This document shows positions 24,587-26,923 of a DNA stretch of 26,923 nt, in pieces; position 1 is the first letter of the stretch, and each line of letters begins with the position of its first letter. This DNA is from UBA7328 sp036479115 (GTDB lineage Bacteria; Bacteroidota; Bacteroidia; Chitinophagales; Saprospiraceae). The stretch covers positions 1 through 26,923 of the forward strand of contig JAZGFD010000317.1 in NCBI GenBank assembly GCA_036479115.1, in the 5' to 3' direction. The notes under the pieces were generated by a model. It did not search any database, was not told where the DNA came from, and saw only the letters and a program-made list of their open reading frames with translations. The translations under genes and the position numbers were made by a program.

Positions 24587-25792
24587 CTATAGCGCTTTCA
24601 TCTTTTTTATGAGATAGCAACCAGAACATTTGGCCTGACTATAGCTGATATCTATCTTTTGTTTTAGCGATTCTAATACTTTCTCATATGAACTGCTCAA
24701 GTTCACAGTCACTTCATGAGCTCCATCTATTGGCATTGAAGGTGATGATATCACTTTCCAGTCTGACTCTTCCATGAGCCAATCGAGTAACTGATCAAGA
24801 CGCACTACATCACCAGTAATAATTGCAGGAATTTCTATGTCATTTTGTTCTGGGGCAGACATGTCTTTAAAAATTCCATTAGAATATTTGAATATTTTAC
24901 CTTCATTTACTTCCACACCATTGGTCACATTAGCAGTTTCAAAAAATCTTATTTTACCTTGTAGGCACTCGGCAGTAACAAAATTATCCCCTTGTTTTAA
25001 ATCAAAAACTGTACCTAGCGTCATGACTGAAATATCATTGTATTCAATAATAAATGGCTCAGTATCAGCTACTACATCAAATTCGGCAGAGCCATAAAGT
25101 GACAATCTACGCTCTACATCATTCATCACTCTAGGATATAGAAGGCGTGAGAAAGGAGCCAGAATAACTTCAGTACCATCAGGTAGAGTAATATGTTTTG
25201 CAATTTCTGTAGCGATTGATTCTTTATAAGGATCTTTTTTCTTGATTATAGAAAAAACAAGCCATGACAGAATGCCCGCAGCAAGGAGTGCTCCTACTAT
25301 GTACACTGTTTTTTCAAGCCCAGGAATAGAGTCTTCTTGTGATTTCCTTACTACAGTAAATGAATTATTTGCTTTTGTCTTGATGGGTGTAATAGTGGGT
25401 TTTTCAATAGCTGATATGCCAGAATATTTTCTTTCTAAAGATTTTGTTGATTCAAATGTATCTTTTGGTTTCATTTTATCCACAATCGGTTTAGGGATTG
25501 TTTTACTTGAAGATGTTGACTGGGATGTTTTGCTCTTTGCTATTGGCTTAGATGATGAAATAATACTTGGCCCAATAATGCCAACCTTCCCTGCCATCGC
25601 TTTCCATTCTTCGTCCAATAATGGTGTTTTGAAAGTTTTCAACCCATCCATTTCAGACCAAATTCTTTTCATTCTTAGTAATTCTTTAGAATGAGCTATA
25701 TCCTCAGCCAACCACGACTGAATTTTGACTTCTTGCTTTTTGGAGCAAGTGCCATTCAGATATTTAATTAGGAGCCCTTCTTTAATCTTCAT
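24587..25792 (-). CDS. FecR-family anti-sigma factor with DUF4974 domain
   Basis: A 401-residue membrane anti-sigma factor. The N-terminal cytoplasmic helical part (about 1-65; LLIKYLNGTCSKKQEVKIQS) would bind the sigma factor. A Ser/Lys/Pro-rich linker (about 70-160) is longer than usual. A transmembrane helix (about 163-182) is followed by the FecR domain (about 196-295; ITLPDGTEVILAPFSRLLYP, VMTLGTVFDLKQ) and the C-terminal DUF4974 domain (about 325-400; GDVVRLDQLLDWLMEES, LSSSYEKVLESLKQKI). FecR proteins normally relay a signal from a SusC-type TonB receptor encoded next door; none is present here. The neighbour downstream is a MITE. Confidence 0.9.
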   Translation of the reverse strand: MKIKEGLLIKYLNGTCSKKQEVKIQSWLAEDIAHSKELLRMKRIWSEMDGLKTFKTPLLDEEWKAMAGKVGIIGPSIISSSKPIAKSKTSQSTSSSKTIPKPIVDKMKPKDTFESTKSLERKYSGISAIEKPTITPIKTKANNSFTVVRKSQEDSIPGLEKTVYIVGALLAAGILSWLVFSIIKKKDPYKESIATEIAKHITLPDGTEVILAPFSRLLYPRVMNDVERRLSLYGSAEFDVVADTEPFIIEYNDISVMTLGTVFDLKQGDNFVTAECLQGKIRFFETANVTNGVEVNEGKIFKYSNGIFKDMSAPEQNDIEIPAIITGDVVRLDQLLDWLMEESDWKVISSPSMPIDGAHEVTVNLSSSYEKVLESLKQKIDISYSQAKCSGCYLIKKMKAL

Positions 25793-25881
25793 TGGATCAT
25801 TCTTTAAACAAACTGATTACATTGACTCACATTTTTAGTCATTCTTAACCCTTTACACATTATAATATTTTTATATTTCAT

Positions 25882-26385
25882 TTATAAAAATACTTTTTCA
25901 TTTTTCACCAAATCTTTTCTTAGAGCTTTTATTGCTCTTGCCATATTATCCTCTACTGTCCTTTCTGATACGCCTAAAAACTTGGCTATTTCTGGATAGG
26001 TTAATCCCTCTAATTTATGGAGAATAAAAATTTGGCGATTCTTAGGTTTAAGTTTATCCAGAGATATCATAATTTCTGACATAATGATAAAACTATCTAA
26101 TTCCTTTTCTGTAGATATAAAAAGGGATTTGTTACCATTTTTTAAAACATCCATTCTCTTCTCTTTCTTCACATAGTCAATAAGGGTGTTTTTTACAGCT
26201 CTAAAGAGGTAATTTTTTTGAGAAAGAGCACCTTCAAATGAGCTCCAATTTTTCCACACTTTTAGAAAAGTAGACTGCACTATATCCTTTGAAGAATCCC
26301 AATTTTTCACAAAACTATTGGCATAATTACACAGAGGAGTATAATACTGTTGAAATAAGGACTTGAAATTTTCTTCTTTTCTCAC
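25882..26385 (-). CDS. ECF sigma-70 factor (FecI-like)
   Basis: A 167-residue ECF sigma factor paired with the FecR gene, 89 bp upstream of it on the same strand. Region 2 (about 8-75) contains FQQYYTPLCNYANSFVKNWD, KDIVQSTFLKVWKNWSSF and NYLFRAVKNTLIDYVKKEKR. Region 4 (about 105-160) contains LDKLKPKNRQIFILHKLEGL and YPEIAKFLGVSERTVEDNMA. The RTVEDNM helix is typical of Bacteroidota FecI-like factors. It should be released from the membrane anti-sigma factor on a signal, but the target genes are not evident in this window. Confidence 0.93.
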   Translation of the reverse strand: MRKEENFKSLFQQYYTPLCNYANSFVKNWDSSKDIVQSTFLKVWKNWSSFEGALSQKNYLFRAVKNTLIDYVKKEKRMDVLKNGNKSLFISTEKELDSFIIMSEIMISLDKLKPKNRQIFILHKLEGLTYPEIAKFLGVSERTVEDNMARAIKALRKDLVKNEKVFL

Positions 26386-26474
26386 TTTTTCTAAAAAAGA
26401 ATAGTAATAGTTACATTTAAAAACATTCTAATTGCGAAGATAACAAAGATGTTTAAACTCATCGTAACTACTTA

Positions 26475-26650
26475 GTGTCTGAACGAAATCACATAACTTC
26501 AGACATAACACGTTGAATATTTGATAAATACCTCCTTAAATTTTATCATTTTTTTACATAAAAACTTTTATTCATGAAAAAGTGATTAGAACAATTGCAA
26601 TTCCTTTTTCATTTACTTTTTGAATGGTTCAAAAAACAACAAAAAACCTT
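26475..26650 (+). mobile_element. Long inverted-repeat element, copy 2, left part
   Basis: It starts GTGTCTGAACGAAATCACAT after TACTTA (26469-26474), the same flank as copy 1 has on its left side. The sequence matches the minus strand of 6883 to about 6730, apart from about 35 extra bases around 26570-26600. The match stops at AACAAAAAACCTTA, where the foldback element 26651-26817 begins. No right end is seen before the window edge. Confidence 0.6.
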
Positions 26651-26817
26651 AGTACTCTAAAAATAAAGCATAATACCCTTTAGACTGGTTCTTTTTTCAT
26701 TGCTTTTCGTTTGAAAAACCCTCATTATACTTTGGTATAACTCCGGGTTTTCAAGCCTCAATTAGATAAAAAAATAACTGCCTCTGTAAGCGCACTATGC
26801 TTCATTCTTAGAGTACT
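26651..26817. mobile_element. 167 bp full-length foldback element
   Basis: The ends are AGTACTCTAAAAATAAAGCA and the inverse of AGTACTCTAAGAATGAAGCA. Similarity of the two halves continues imperfectly to the middle, where TTGAAAAACCC (26711-26721) pairs with GGGTTTTCAA (26745-26754) around an inner hairpin TTATAC-TTTG-GTATAA. The whole unit can fold into one long hairpin. No ORF is present and no clear target duplication was found. It appears to interrupt the long element at 26475. Confidence 0.7.
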
Positions 26818-26923
26818 GCCCTAAATAGATTTCTTAACGTGATTTCAATACATTATTACTAAACAGAACAAAACGCGCATTTGGCTTTACATTTCTATTT
26901 TATTCATCCTTGATTATCAATAG
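26818..26923. other. Right edge, nothing identified
   Basis: The last 106 bp show no ORF, hairpin or element terminus that I can support. If the long element of 26475 is interrupted by the foldback, its remaining part should lie here and beyond, but similarity to copy 1 is too weak to claim. Confidence 0.3.

Noticed and set aside
25242..25694. Plus-strand 150-codon ORF opposite the FecR gene
   Set aside because: It lies wholly antisense to the well-supported FecR gene, in its low-complexity linker region.

Overview
The window looks like a chromosomal segment of a Bacteroidota bacterium, most like the Saprospiria/Cytophagia side of the phylum. The evidence is the low-GC DNA, a type IX secretion (T9SS) C-terminal sorting domain, CarboxypepD_reg and DUF5686 outer-membrane proteins, a FecR/DUF4974 anti-sigma factor, the DUF1800-DUF1501 pair and many short lipoproteins. 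This lineage call rests on domain content alone; no rRNA or tRNA gene is present.

Layout. 1-531: intergenic, with two ~160 bp inverted-repeat elements. 532-6301 (minus): a tight three-gene operon, DUF1800 > DUF1501 > a secreted PA14/discoidin protein with a T9SS tail. 7003-10274 (plus): a CarboxypepD_reg-DUF3179 fusion and a DUF1080 lipoprotein. 10751-11104: rbfA. 11298-12791: two small minus-strand genes separated by mobile-element debris that includes an IS66 transposase fragment. 13585-18530 (plus): a DUF4331 protein split over two secreted proteins, a TPR lipoprotein, and an ECF sigma/RskA-type anti-sigma pair. 19138-21615: a CarboxypepD_reg/DUF5686 outer-membrane protein. 21889-24309 (minus): a decaying cassette of alpha/beta hydrolase, truncated ArsR-type regulator, dead SDR oxidoreductase and DUF1272 protein. 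24587-26385 (minus): an ECF sigma/FecR pair with no TonB receptor beside it.

The most striking content is between the genes. At least three families of short non-coding elements occupy almost every intergenic gap. (1) A 156-185 bp foldback family with a shared apical hairpin (TGATGC-CTGA-GTATCA). It has two end types, GTG..CAC and GAG..CTC, and five of seven copies are flanked by 6-bp direct repeats that I could read. (2) A ~160 bp family with GTAACTACTCAG ends and AT-rich 8-bp target duplications (AATATTNN at three sites). One copy contains an IS66 transposase fragment, so this family is probably a non-autonomous IS66 derivative. (3) A longer ~270 bp element in two copies, one of which appears to carry a nested 167 bp foldback. 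Several insertions sit exactly at the 3' ends of genes and supply or abut their stop codons. A palindromic-repeat cluster, a (TAG)n tract and a 7-bp tandem array are also present.

The genes suggest a cell that invests in secreted and surface-anchored proteins under ECF sigma control. Assignments to DUF families are by recognition of motifs and were not checked by database search.
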